Positions 50,302-59,822 of a stretch of DNA of 64,000 nt are shown one piece after another; within the stretch, counting starts at the first letter, position 1; each line of letters begins with the position of its first letter. The notes below the pieces were generated by a model. It was not told where the DNA came from, did not search any database, and worked only from the letters and a program-made list of their open reading frames with translations. Made by a program: the position numbers and the translations under genes. This stretch comes from Methylophaga marina (GTDB lineage Bacteria; Pseudomonadota; Gammaproteobacteria; Nitrosococcales; Methylophagaceae), in the NCBI RefSeq assembly GCF_030296755.1, contig NZ_AP027741.1:1674001-1738000 (forward strand). Direction: 5' to 3'.

Positions 50302-52419
50302 ATGAAAATGATGAGAGATCAAAAAGTCATGGATACACAGCAATCATTAGAAACCAAATCCAGCTGGAGCGTTAGATTGAAACATCATTTATTCTGGCTA
50401 ACTGCTCTATTTGTAGCTAATACCGCTGCTGCGACAGATATAACTGCTGTGGATTTCAGTGCGTTGCCTGGTGATAAAGCGAAGATCCTGGTCCAGTTCT
50501 CGGATGATTTTCCTGAGCCACACAGCTTTTCAACTGATGACCCAGCTCGCATTGTGATTGATTTTGCTGGAGTAAAAAATGCACTCCCACAAAGAGTGAA
50601 ACAGGTGAATGTTGGCGTCACCAAAAGCATTGCGGCTGTAGAAGCTGGTGACCGCACACGAATGGTTATCAACTTACTGCAAAAAGTGCCATACAGCATT
50701 ACACGAAACAATCGTCAGATGACTATCAGTATCGATAGTGCCAATGTAGCGAAAAATAAAACATCTACCGGTTCTGCATTAAACAGCGTCAAGGATATTG
50801 ATTTTCGACGTGGAGACGATGGACAGGCTCGTTTAGTGTTAAAGCTGGCCAATGACAACGCAACCATGGATGTGAAACAACAACGTGGAGATATTGTTGT
50901 CGATTTGAATAATGTGTCTTTGCCGGAAAATCTTCATCGCCGCCTAGATGTGATGGACTTTGCTACGCCCGTTCAATTCATCGATACAGAAAGTAAGGAC
51001 GGCGGCACGCAGTTAACGCTGACTACAAAAGGCAAATATGAGCACCTTGCCTATCAATCTGAAAATACATTAGTGGTTGAAGTAAAACCTGTTGCCGATG
51101 ACGAGTTGAAAAAAGGTGGGCGCAATGAGTTTGGTTATACTGGCGAAAAACTCTCACTCAACTTCCAGAATATTGAAGTGCGGGCTGTACTTCAGCTTTT
51201 AGCTGATTTTACAGGCATGAACCTCGTTACCAGTGACACCGTGACTGGCAACCTGACTCTACGTCTAAAAAATGTTCCCTGGGATCAAGCTCTGGATATC
51301 ATCTTAAAAACGAAAGGCCTTGCCATGAGACAAAATGGCAATGTGATGTTAGTTGCACCAGCTTCAGAAATCGCCGCCAGAGAGAAACAAGAACTGGAAG
51401 CTCAAAAACAACTTGTTGAGTTAGAGCCACTGTATACGGAGATTAAAGAAATCAAGTTTGCTAAAGCCGATGAGCTGGCAACCTTGTTACAAGGTGACGG
51501 TAAAGAATCGGGTTTCTTATCTGCCCGAGGTAATATTACGATTGATGCCAGAACTAATTCTCTGTTAATTCGTGATACGGCAAAAGGTCTGACTGAAATC
51601 AGTCAAGTCATTGAACAATTAGACAAACCTGTCAGACAAGTATTAATCGAGTCACGTATTGTTATTGCAAATAATGACTTTGAGAATGAATTAGGTGTTC
51701 GTTTTGGGGCGTCTGGTCGTAGCCGAACCTTGGGTGTGGGTACGTCTGGCTCATTAGATGGCTTGACCGTGACTGATGGTGTGAGTAATCCAAACTTGGT
51801 CACACCCGCAACCGGCACACGAACATTAGGTCAGGATTTAAATGTGAACCTTCCTGTGACAGATGCTTCTGGCACCATAGGACTTGCTTTAACAAAACTT
51901 CCACTAGGAATGATACTAGAGCTTGAATTATCAGCCATGGAGACCGAAGGTAAAGGTGAGGTTATTTCTTCACCACGAGTGATTACCTCTAACCAAAAGC
52001 AGGCCACCATTGAGCAAGGGACAGAAATACCGTATCAGGAAGCAACATCAAGCGGCGCAACGAATGTGTCGTTCAAAGAGGCCGTGCTGAAGCTGGATGT
52101 GACACCTCAAATTACACCTGATGATCGTATTGTGATGGACTTAGAAGTCAGCAAGGATGCCGTTGGTAGTTTATTCAATGGTATTCCGAGTATTGATACC
52201 CGTAAAGTTCAGACACAAGTCTTAGTAGATAATGGTGAAACAGTAGTTTTGGGTGGGATTTATGAACAAACAAAATCTGACACGGTAGAGCGTGTCCCAT
52301 TTTTTGGTGATTTACCTTACGTTGGCTTTATGTTCAGAAATACGAATAAAACAGATTCAAAACGTGAATTACTGGTTTTCATCACACCCAAAATTGTAAA
52401 AGAAGGATTTCAATACTGA
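50302..52419 (+). CDS. pilQ: Type IV pilus secretin PilQ
   Basis: The outer-membrane pore through which the pilus extends. The 705-residue protein has a signal region, two AMIN domains (about 50-140 and 160-260; peptidoglycan binding), STN/N1 domains (NFQNIEVRAVLQLLADFTG) and the secretin core with VISSPRVITSNQKQATIEQG and VPFFGDLPYVGFMFR. A start at a later in-frame ATG (50329) is possible. A terminator follows. Confidence 0.96.
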   Translation: MKMMRDQKVMDTQQSLETKSSWSVRLKHHLFWLTALFVANTAAATDITAVDFSALPGDKAKILVQFSDDFPEPHSFSTDDPARIVIDFAGVKNALPQRVKQVNVGVTKSIAAVEAGDRTRMVINLLQKVPYSITRNNRQMTISIDSANVAKNKTSTGSALNSVKDIDFRRGDDGQARLVLKLANDNATMDVKQQRGDIVVDLNNVSLPENLHRRLDVMDFATPVQFIDTESKDGGTQLTLTTKGKYEHLAYQSENTLVVEVKPVADDELKKGGRNEFGYTGEKLSLNFQNIEVRAVLQLLADFTGMNLVTSDTVTGNLTLRLKNVPWDQALDIILKTKGLAMRQNGNVMLVAPASEIAAREKQELEAQKQLVELEPLYTEIKEIKFAKADELATLLQGDGKESGFLSARGNITIDARTNSLLIRDTAKGLTEISQVIEQLDKPVRQVLIESRIVIANNDFENELGVRFGASGRSRTLGVGTSGSLDGLTVTDGVSNPNLVTPATGTRTLGQDLNVNLPVTDASGTIGLALTKLPLGMILELELSAMETEGKGEVISSPRVITSNQKQATIEQGTEIPYQEATSSGATNVSFKEAVLKLDVTPQITPDDRIVMDLEVSKDAVGSLFNGIPSIDTRKVQTQVLVDNGETVVLGGIYEQTKSDTVERVPFFGDLPYVGFMFRNTNKTDSKRELLVFITPKIVKEGFQY

Positions 52420-52448
52420 AATCAGTCATTATCGGTTAAAATGAAAAA

Positions 52449-52476
52449 GCCGGATCTTATGTGATCCGGCTTTTTT
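52449..52476 (+). terminator. Intrinsic terminator downstream of pilQ
   Basis: The stem GCCGGATC (52449-52456) and GATCCGGC (52463-52470), loop TTATGT, then six T. It separates the pil operon from aroK-aroB-damX. Confidence 0.92.
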
Positions 52477-52502
52477 ATCATCAGCATTTGGATTAAACCA
52501 CT

Positions 52503-54119
52503 TTGAGTTTAGGAAATATATTTCTTGTTGGGCCGATGGGCGCAGGTAAATCTACAATAGGTAGACAGCTTGCAAAAGCTCTACACAGGAAGTTTTACGA
52601 TAGCGATAAAGTTATTGAAAAGCGAACAGGTGTGTCTATTTCCTGGATATTTGAAATGGAAGGGGAATCTGGCTTTAGAGACAGAGAATCAAAAGCGATT
52701 GATGAATTAACTGATTTGAAAAAGGTCGTTGTGGCTACTGGTGGCGGTGCGGTTTTGTCTGAACAAAATCGTCAATGGCTTAAAACGCGTGGCCAGGTTA
52801 TTTATTTATCTGCATCGGCAGAGCAATTATATCGACGTACAGCCAGAGATAAAAAACGTCCCTTATTACAAAACACCGATAGACGTAAACAAATTGAAAA
52901 CTTACTCTCAATTCGAGATCCTCTCTATCGTGATGTGGCTGATATTATTGTAAAAACAGGTGAGCAATCTGTTCAGCATACCGTCAATGAAGTGATTCGT
53001 AAGCTGAAAGAATTAGACAAAAAAGTGAAACGCATGAAAACGCTACAGGTTGAATTAGCAGAACGCAGTTATCCCATTTATATCGGGACTGAGTTATTGT
53101 CACAGAAAGAGTTGCTAAGCAAGCATATCAAACGTCGCGAAGTCGTGATTGTGACGAATGAGACCATTGCACCTTTATACCTTGAGAAAGTGAGTGCTTT
53201 ACTGACCGAGTTTAAGTGTGAATCTGTCATTTTGCCGGATGGTGAGTCGTATAAAACTATCGAGGTAATGAATCAGATTTTTGATAAGTTACTCTCGGAG
53301 CAGTTCTCAAGGCAAGTGACATTGATTGCACTTGGAGGGGGCGTTATCGGTGACATGACAGGGTTTGCTGCGGCATGTTATCAACGGGGTGTACCATTTA
53401 TCCAAATACCCACCACCTTGTTATCACAAGTTGACTCTTCCGTGGGCGGAAAGACTGCGGTGAATCATGCTTTGGGTAAGAACATGATTGGCGCGTTTTA
53501 TCAGCCGCAATGTGTCATTGCGGATACCAACACACTCAATACCCTGGATGATAGACAATTAGCTTCCGGTATAGCGGAAGTCATCAAATATGGCTTGATT
53601 AATGATTTGGCTTTTTTTGAATGGCTGGAAAACAATATTTCAGCGTTAAAGCAGCGTGATCCACAGGCATTAGCCTATGCTATCGAGCGTTCATGTCAGG
53701 ATAAGGCCGATATTGTTGCTAAAGACGAGACAGAACAAGACGTTCGTGCATTATTAAATTTAGGTCATACTTTTGGTCATGCCATTGAAACGGGCATGGG
53801 CTATGGCAATTGGTTGCATGGCGAAGCGATTGCAACCGGGATGTTAATGGCCGCCGATCTGTCAGCAAGACAAGGTTGGATGTCAACTGAGGATGTTGCA
53901 CGTATACGAGATTTATTCATTGCTGCAGGGCTACCAGTTGATGGACCACAACAAATGTCTTCTGACGACTTTATGTCATTAATGTCAGTTGATAAAAAAG
54001 TTCAGGATGGAGTCATTCGCCTGGTGTTATTGAAAGGCATAGGCAAAGCCATTATCAGTGATAATTATGATGCAGATAAACTGCGTGAAACACTGATGGC
54101 ATTTCAAAAAGAACTATAG
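52503..54119 (+). CDS. aroKB: Shikimate kinase / 3-dehydroquinate synthase, fused as read
   Basis: One 538-residue frame from a TTG start holds a complete AroK (Walker [29 protein letters not shown]; residues 1-173) and a complete AroB ([24 protein letters not shown]; from Met178). Only a short Lys-rich linker ([13 protein letters not shown]) joins them. The linker contains an A run (53019-53024). Two more A, or one less, would place a TGA stop after ELDKK and leave AroB starting at ATG 53034. Given nine other homopolymer breaks nearby, the fusion may be an artefact of two separate genes. The enzymes catalyse steps 5 and 2 of the shikimate pathway. Confidence 0.85.
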   Translation: MSLGNIFLVGPMGAGKSTIGRQLAKALHRKFYDSDKVIEKRTGVSISWIFEMEGESGFRDRESKAIDELTDLKKVVVATGGGAVLSEQNRQWLKTRGQVIYLSASAEQLYRRTARDKKRPLLQNTDRRKQIENLLSIRDPLYRDVADIIVKTGEQSVQHTVNEVIRKLKELDKKVKRMKTLQVELAERSYPIYIGTELLSQKELLSKHIKRREVVIVTNETIAPLYLEKVSALLTEFKCESVILPDGESYKTIEVMNQIFDKLLSEQFSRQVTLIALGGGVIGDMTGFAAACYQRGVPFIQIPTTLLSQVDSSVGGKTAVNHALGKNMIGAFYQPQCVIADTNTLNTLDDRQLASGIAEVIKYGLINDLAFFEWLENNISALKQRDPQALAYAIERSCQDKADIVAKDETEQDVRALLNLGHTFGHAIETGMGYGNWLHGEAIATGMLMAADLSARQGWMSTEDVARIRDLFIAAGLPVDGPQQMSSDDFMSLMSVDKKVQDGVIRLVLLKGIGKAIISDNYDADKLRETLMAFQKEL

Positions 54120-54126
54120 GTGCTGA

Positions 54127-55668
54127 ATGAGTGATATTGCTGCAACATCGCCAGAGCCAGCATATATCACTAAGCTGGCTTTACGTCATCTTCCTTTCTC
54201 TGAGGTAAAAGAGACGCAAGACTTTTTCGATGGCCGCTATATCAAGCAACGACGTTTACTGATATTACATTTATTAAGATCCACTACTACTCCCATTCTG
54301 TTGCAGGCAGATTCAGGGGCAGGTAAGACAACGTTATTACAGCAACTACAGCGCCAGGCACCATCTGATATACGGTTTTACAGCTGGCAGAAAAATGCGT
54401 CAGCTGCTGAGCAGTATCAAAGCATGTTAAAAATATTAGCGACTGAAACGGCTTCGACACGAGATGAAACAGCGCTAGCGAATATTCTGAAAGAGCGGCT
54501 CAGTCATCTAAAAAAACTCAACATTACTCCTGTCTTACTGGTTGACGATGTGCACTTATTGACGGACGTTGAGCAGCAAGTCTTACAAGTCTGTCTTAGC
54601 TGGCAAGATGAGCAGCAACAGCCAGTCATGCAAGCTGTCTTAGCAATGACGGCAGAAACAGCCTTTACGGTTATTCCCACGCAATGGATGGATTTACCGC
54701 CATTAGAGCTTATTGAAACAGAAGCGTATTTATTACACCGCTTGAAATACGCTGGACTTCAGGGAGATAGCCCTTTCACCCAAAAAGAGATTCAATATTT
54801 AAGTAAGACATCAGCAGGGAATCTGGCAAAACTGAATGCCTTGGCGCATCAGCAATTATTAGGCATTAAAGCCAAAAAGTGGCGTACCAGACCTTCTATC
54901 AGACTTGGAAACGTCCATTGGCTAAGATGGGGTGGAGGGCTTTCGCTGGCCATTGTTATTCTGCTTATCCTAAGTTTTCAGAATCAAATTAATGAATGGA
55001 TTTCTGCCTCTACCACAACTGAAAATCATCTCGATTTGCCGGAAGATATTACAACCGAAGATGAGAAGCTGGCCACGGTTATTGTTGGGGATGAGCAAGA
55101 AATAAAAGCAGAAATGCTATCTGAACGTGAAAAGTTAGAAGCGCTACTTGCTGAAATTCCTCCTCCAGCGTCCCAGGAAAGTGAGGCTCCAAAGGCCATA
55201 GAGCCAGAACCACTCAGCGCACCTGTTCCTCAGCAACTTTCTGAGCCTGAAGAACAACCCCTCGCCGAGATATCAGTGGAAGAGCTGTCAGGGGAAAATA
55301 CCAGTCAGGAATCACGTCAGGAAGCTACAGATAAAGCTGATGAGGATATGCTGAGCGCTGTTCACCAAAGAGACTGGATTCTGTCTCGTCCAGAAAAAAG
55401 CTATACATTCCAATTAATGGGATCGTGGGAAGATAAAGAGGTCGATGACTTTATCAAGGAGCATGGGCTGAAAGGCGATGTTGCCCGCTTCACAAGCTTA
55501 CGCGAGAATAAACCATGGCATGTGCTTATTTATGGTGTTTATCCATCCAAGCAAGCAGCCCTAAAAGCCAGTAATCAGTGGTCTGGTGCCATGAATAATT
55601 TGCCAACCTGGTTACGTCGATTTGATAGTGTACAAAAACAAATCAAAGAAAAGGGCGTAGCACCCTAA
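54127..55668 (+). CDS. damX: DamX-like SPOR-domain protein with AAA ATPase domain
   Basis: The 513-residue protein begins with an ExeA/AAA-type ATPase domain (Walker A ADSGAGKTTLL at 61-71, Walker B VLLVDDVHLL), then one membrane helix (about 255-285), an acidic Pro/Glu-rich linker and a C-terminal SPOR domain (YTFQLMGSW...HVLIYGVYPSKQAA) that binds denuded peptidoglycan at the septum. The aroK-aroB-damX order matches E. coli. Its end overlaps the convergent decarboxylase gene by 26 bases. Confidence 0.9.
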   Translation: MSDIAATSPEPAYITKLALRHLPFSEVKETQDFFDGRYIKQRRLLILHLLRSTTTPILLQADSGAGKTTLLQQLQRQAPSDIRFYSWQKNASAAEQYQSMLKILATETASTRDETALANILKERLSHLKKLNITPVLLVDDVHLLTDVEQQVLQVCLSWQDEQQQPVMQAVLAMTAETAFTVIPTQWMDLPPLELIETEAYLLHRLKYAGLQGDSPFTQKEIQYLSKTSAGNLAKLNALAHQQLLGIKAKKWRTRPSIRLGNVHWLRWGGGLSLAIVILLILSFQNQINEWISASTTTENHLDLPEDITTEDEKLATVIVGDEQEIKAEMLSEREKLEALLAEIPPPASQESEAPKAIEPEPLSAPVPQQLSEPEEQPLAEISVEELSGENTSQESRQEATDKADEDMLSAVHQRDWILSRPEKSYTFQLMGSWEDKEVDDFIKEHGLKGDVARFTSLRENKPWHVLIYGVYPSKQAALKASNQWSGAMNNLPTWLRRFDSVQKQIKEKGVAP

Positions 55669-56791
55669 GAATATTGTCTGCGCTTGTATCGAGTCCTGCA
55701 AAAACGACACGATAATACAACGTTTGATTTAATTTAATAGTAGAAATGGTGCCATTTTTAATTAATGATGTTAAATCATGATCCTGGTTGAGCTTGAAGC
55801 AGACAATACCTGTCCCATGATTGATCACTTTACACTTAGCTTGTTCAAGTGCTTCGGTAAAATGTGCTGCTTGTGCAAGACGATAAGCCATTTTTTCAAT
55901 AAACCATGTTTTGCCCAGCAGCTTCCAGTTTAACCATAAGGGAAGAAAAACCTCTCCTCCATAAGAACCACCAATGGTCATCTCGGGCGGCTCTGATAGG
56001 TAATCAATCGCACTCATCAATTCTGGGGCTTGATGGCTAAATAAAAGACTGCATGGTCTAGGTTGAAATAATGCCTTATGGGGGTCGAAACTCAAGCTAT
56101 CGACTTTCGATATGAGTTGTTTAAGCTCATTAGCCTGTAAAAGCATAAAGCCTCCCCAGGCGCCATCCACGTGTAACCATGAGTCATATTTAGCCGCAAT
56201 TGCTGTTATCTCTTCGATGGGATCCATAGCCCCCGTGGCTGTGGTTCCCATATTAGCAATAATGGCGAGTGGTGCAGTCTCTGCACATTTTTCTTCTAAT
56301 GAGGCGAGGTGGATTTGTTGACGCTCGTTACATTCAATTACTTCAAAAGTGATACCGAGAATATCACAGGCTTTGGCTATGGAATAATGGCACGCTTCAC
56401 TGCCATAAATCACGTTTTTATTAGTGTCTGACTGCTTTCTCGCCTGCCATAAAGCTTGTAGGTTTGAGAATGTTCCACCATGAGTAAATTGGGTGTAAGT
56501 AAATCCAAACTCTTCTGCCAGCGTGTAACGAAGTTCTGTTTCAGCTTGTTTGAGTTTGGGATAAAGCTCAGGAGATAACAGATTGCCATGATGGTGCAAT
56601 GCCAACTGCATGCCTAACTGACTGTATGGTGCCAGATCGGGTGTCATATGAGCTGCCCAACATGCATTCTGGTAACGGCTGGCCTCTTCGACAAGATCCT
56701 GATAACTGATATCAGACGAAAGATTTTCCCGTGCATTACCTGCTTGTGCTGTCTGGTTTATTCCATCCTCAGCATCGTAGTTATGTTTCAT
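55643..56791 (-). CDS. PLP-dependent decarboxylase, MfnA-like (tyrosine or aspartate)
   Basis: The 382-residue group II decarboxylase has HGGTFSNLQAL, the cofactor Asp in HVDGAWGG (Asp209) and the Schiff-base Lys239 in SFDPHKALF. Archaeal MfnA makes tyramine from tyrosine for methanofuran, and relatives make beta-alanine from aspartate. Here it is the last gene of a run with MfnE-, MfnF- and MfnD-like genes and pabB, so a tyramine role in methylofuran synthesis is the leading idea. The substrate cannot be decided from sequence alone. The gap to the kinase gene is six bases. Confidence 0.78.
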   Translation of the reverse strand: MKHNYDAEDGINQTAQAGNARENLSSDISYQDLVEEASRYQNACWAAHMTPDLAPYSQLGMQLALHHHGNLLSPELYPKLKQAETELRYTLAEEFGFTYTQFTHGGTFSNLQALWQARKQSDTNKNVIYGSEACHYSIAKACDILGITFEVIECNERQQIHLASLEEKCAETAPLAIIANMGTTATGAMDPIEEITAIAAKYDSWLHVDGAWGGFMLLQANELKQLISKVDSLSFDPHKALFQPRPCSLLFSHQAPELMSAIDYLSEPPEMTIGGSYGGEVFLPLWLNWKLLGKTWFIEKMAYRLAQAAHFTEALEQAKCKVINHGTGIVCFKLNQDHDLTSLIKNGTISTIKLNQTLYYRVVFAGLDTSADNILRVLRPFL

Positions 56792-56797
56792 GTTTGT

Positions 56798-57382
56798 TCA
56801 TTGCAGTACAAGACCTTTGTCGGGAAACAAGGCTTGCTGTTGAAAGTGAAACAGGCGTGTCATAATGGGCTGTTGATGGAATAAGGGCAGAAAGCCACTG
56901 TCCAGGACGTTATGATTAATTAAAGATTTTATCTGACTAGAAATAACGGTACTGCGTTTAATGATGCTGAGCTCATCCGCCTTGAGTGACTGACTCAGCC
57001 ACAAGGCCATGCTATCTGAAGTAATATTCCAGCTATGTTTTAACTCTGCTACAGACAATACTCTATGATCGGGAAGCCAGATATATAAACCATTTTTCAA
57101 TAGCGTTGTCTGTTGCTCACCTGGGTAGTAGAAAGGGCGACAATTCGGTGCTAGATCTTTTATTAATAAACCAAATTGTGACATGGCTAAGATGGCCATA
57201 TGATGTGCTGTCGCATCACTAAAGCGGTGTAAACGTTGAGCATGCCGAACTTCATCAGCAAAAGGGCCACCGCCAGGTACGATGATCACGGTTTCGTATT
57301 CGCTGGCTCGACTTAATAATGTTAGCCATTGCTTAAGTTCTGGCGTATGAAAAAGACTACCACCCAGTTTAATAATTCGCAT
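56798..57382 (-). CDS. Amino-acid-kinase-family protein, MfnE-like
   Basis: The 194-residue protein has the kinase N-terminus IIKLGGSLF and nucleotide loop VIIVPGGGPFADEVR, and is short for the family. Archaeal MfnE phosphorylates the aminomethylfuran phosphate to a diphosphate in methanofuran synthesis, and bacterial homologues accompany H4MPT clusters. The gene lies one base after pabB and six before the decarboxylase, in the same operon. Assignment rests on fold plus neighbourhood. Confidence 0.72.
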   Translation of the reverse strand: MRIIKLGGSLFHTPELKQWLTLLSRASEYETVIIVPGGGPFADEVRHAQRLHRFSDATAHHMAILAMSQFGLLIKDLAPNCRPFYYPGEQQTTLLKNGLYIWLPDHRVLSVAELKHSWNITSDSMALWLSQSLKADELSIIKRSTVISSQIKSLINHNVLDSGFLPLFHQQPIMTRLFHFQQQALFPDKGLVLQ

Positions 57383-57383
57383 G

Positions 57384-58769
57384 TTATTGTAAAAATTGAA
57401 TTAGGTTAATCATTGCTGCTGCTTTATCGTGCACTTCTTGGTATTCCTCATCTGCATCAGAGTCTGCCACAATTCCGCCTCCAGCCCAGAATCTTAGACG
57501 ATTATCACTGAATACCATGGTGCGAATAGTAATGTTGGTATCCATATTACCATCAAAACCAATATAGCCGATGCTTCCACAGTAGACACCGCGACGTTGG
57601 GGTTCAAGCTCTTCTATAATTTCCATTGCTCGTAATTTTGGCGCGCCAGTTATAGAGCCGCCAGGGAAGCATGCTCTGAGTAAAGTCACCGCTGACTCTG
57701 TCTTGGCCAAGGTACCTGTAATCGTGCTCACGAGGTGGTGGACAGTGGCAAAGCTCTCCAATGCAAAAGGGTGAGGGACCTGAATACTTCCCGGTTCACA
57801 AACCTTACCAATATCATTCCTTAGCAGGTCGACAATCATTAAGTTCTCTGCACGATCTTTTAGGCTGTTTTGAAGTGACTCAGCAAGCAATCGATCTTTT
57901 TCAGGATTATGGCGATCGCGAGGTCTTGTTCCCTTGATAGGTTTTGTTTCTACCTGTGTTCCCTCAACACGCAATAAGCGTTCAGGTGAAGAGCTTAATA
58001 CAGAGACGGTACCCGTATCAAAATAGGCTGAAAAGGGCGCTGAATTTTGTTTTCTTAAAGCCTGATAGGCTAACCATGAATCACCTTCAGCATTAACTTC
58101 AAAGCGCTTTGCCAGATTAACCTGATAACAATCGCCCTCAGTAATGTAGTTTTTTATTTTTTTGAAAGCTGACTTATACGATGTCGTATCGAAGTTACTT
58201 TTTAATCGACTGGTGATATTGAATGCTCTTGCTTGCTTGTCAGCTAAGGAGTTCAAGGTTTTGAGCAAGTCTGACCATCTATCCTCTGTATGAGGATCAA
58301 GACCATGACTAACCAGCCAGCTACGTTTCAACTTGTGATCAACGACGACTGCCCAGTCATAAATGCCCACTGCCATGTCTGGAATCTGTTCAGCATCTTC
58401 AGCCACTGCTGGTAGTGTCTCCAGATAGCGACCTAAATCATAAGCAAAGTAGCCAATCGCACCACCGGTAAAAGGTAATGATGTTGTGTCTTGTTTGTAG
58501 CGCTGTAAAAGATCATTGAGCAGTAGAAAGGGGTCGGATGTCACCGTTTTTTTATTCTGACTCTCTGAGATCACTGTTGTGCCATCAGTCGTTTCTAATG
58601 TCATAAATGGGGCAGCAGCCAGAATGTCAAAGCGGCCAATATCGGGTGAAGTATTGGCACTATCCAGCATCACTGGCCAAGGAAAGTGACGGATACGGCA
58701 AAAAAGCTCAGCGCTATCTTCAAGATAAGGGAGTTCAGTGGTTAAACGTGGGTATTCAGAGTTCATCAT
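57384..58769 (-). CDS. pabB: Aminodeoxychorismate synthase component I
   Basis: Converts chorismate and ammonia to 4-amino-4-deoxychorismate, precursor of p-aminobenzoate. The 461-residue protein has PIKGTRPR, with the Lys typical of PabB rather than the Ala of TrpE, plus CFPGGSITGAPKLRAMEIIEE split over the active site and GGGIVADSDADEEY. pABA is needed for both folate and the arylamine part of methanopterin, which explains its place among C1-cofactor genes. It starts six bases after the MfnF-like gene. Confidence 0.92.
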   Translation of the reverse strand: MMNSEYPRLTTELPYLEDSAELFCRIRHFPWPVMLDSANTSPDIGRFDILAAAPFMTLETTDGTTVISESQNKKTVTSDPFLLLNDLLQRYKQDTTSLPFTGGAIGYFAYDLGRYLETLPAVAEDAEQIPDMAVGIYDWAVVVDHKLKRSWLVSHGLDPHTEDRWSDLLKTLNSLADKQARAFNITSRLKSNFDTTSYKSAFKKIKNYITEGDCYQVNLAKRFEVNAEGDSWLAYQALRKQNSAPFSAYFDTGTVSVLSSSPERLLRVEGTQVETKPIKGTRPRDRHNPEKDRLLAESLQNSLKDRAENLMIVDLLRNDIGKVCEPGSIQVPHPFALESFATVHHLVSTITGTLAKTESAVTLLRACFPGGSITGAPKLRAMEIIEELEPQRRGVYCGSIGYIGFDGNMDTNITIRTMVFSDNRLRFWAGGGIVADSDADEEYQEVHDKAAAMINLIQFLQ

Positions 58770-58775
58770 GTTATT

Positions 58776-59822
58776 TTACGATAACTGCTGTGCAGCAAGA
58801 AGCGCTAATGCCGTAGCGGGAGCATAGGATGCAGCATCAGGATGATGCTGACAGAAGGCAGCATAATCCACATAAGGACGATTGAGTCGTGATGCGCATT
58901 TCTCGACGATGAATTGCCCAATTCCTGCACCTATAATCGGACTTGATGGTTGCCAATCAGGAAATTGACTTAATACTTGATAGCAGCCATTAAGGATCTG
59001 TTGCATTTGCTTCTCAGCAAAATAAGCGGCTACATTCTGCCATTGTGCGTCGGTGGCATCACGGGCGTCAGAGCCCAACATTCTGGCTAACCGTTGTTGG
59101 CTATGCGTTTGAGTCCATGGCTGGCCATCAGTACTACTATCTTGAATATCGCTCTCATTGAGTTGATTCAATATCAGCCAGATATCAGCACTACTGGCAA
59201 ACCATTCTGCAGCCAGGGAAACCCGATTGCCGTGTAATGGGGCAGCATCACTTATCGCTATTAACGGTGTTCGTATCGCACCGGTATAGACCAGCTCGCC
59301 CGAGCATTGTCGTCCATAATCGGTTGTGGCTGTTGCCGAAACTTGGTGACGATCAATCCCAATGATATCGCAGGTCGTGCTGCCGATATCAATGAATAAC
59401 CCCTGTTCAATATGTTGAGCAGCAAGCAATGCACTTGCTTGCCAGTTCATTGAAGCAATATTCTGCCATTGCTCAATCGCTTGATTTTTTGTTAGCCAAG
59501 TTGCCTGACCAGCAAAGAAACGCACGTCACTGTTATTGAGGTGAGCGTCAATAGTTTCGACAATCGCTTTCACTCCTTCTTGGCGATCAGGGAAGGCATC
59601 TACGAGTTCTCCTGTCATGGTAATGTAATGACCAGCCGTAGCTTTGGGTAATAGAGCAAGGGCAGATCTGATGCTTTCATTCAGGGCATCAATGCCTTTC
59701 CATAAGGCGCAGGGGAGTTGAAAGACATGTAGTAAATTTCCCGTTGCATCAGCATAAGCCACTTTAAGATGTGCGCCACCAATATCCCAGCCGCAAAATG
59801 CCATATTAGTTTGTGTTGTCAT
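58776..59822 (-). CDS. H4MPT-linked C1-pathway protein, hydantoinase/oxoprolinase-like (MfnF-like)
   Basis: The 348-residue ASKHA-fold protein has GWDIGGAHLKVA at the N-terminus and GLFIDIGSTTCDII as second phosphate loop. This family (TIGR03123-type) occurs with H4MPT genes in methylotrophs and methanogens. The archaeal member MfnF condenses the furan diphosphate with gamma-glutamyltyramine. It overlaps the upstream MfnD-like gene by 17 bases, so translation is probably coupled. Confidence 0.82.
   Translation of the reverse strand: MTTQTNMAFCGWDIGGAHLKVAYADATGNLLHVFQLPCALWKGIDALNESIRSALALLPKATAGHYITMTGELVDAFPDRQEGVKAIVETIDAHLNNSDVRFFAGQATWLTKNQAIEQWQNIASMNWQASALLAAQHIEQGLFIDIGSTTCDIIGIDRHQVSATATTDYGRQCSGELVYTGAIRTPLIAISDAAPLHGNRVSLAAEWFASSADIWLILNQLNESDIQDSSTDGQPWTQTHSQQRLARMLGSDARDATDAQWQNVAAYFAEKQMQQILNGCYQVLSQFPDWQPSSPIIGAGIGQFIVEKCASRLNRPYVDYAAFCQHHPDAASYAPATALALLAAQQLS

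Noticed and set aside
57384..58769. Anthranilate synthase TrpE instead of PabB
   Set aside because: The motif is PIKGTR with Lys, typical of PabB; TrpE has Ala at this position, and the neighbours are C1-cofactor genes.
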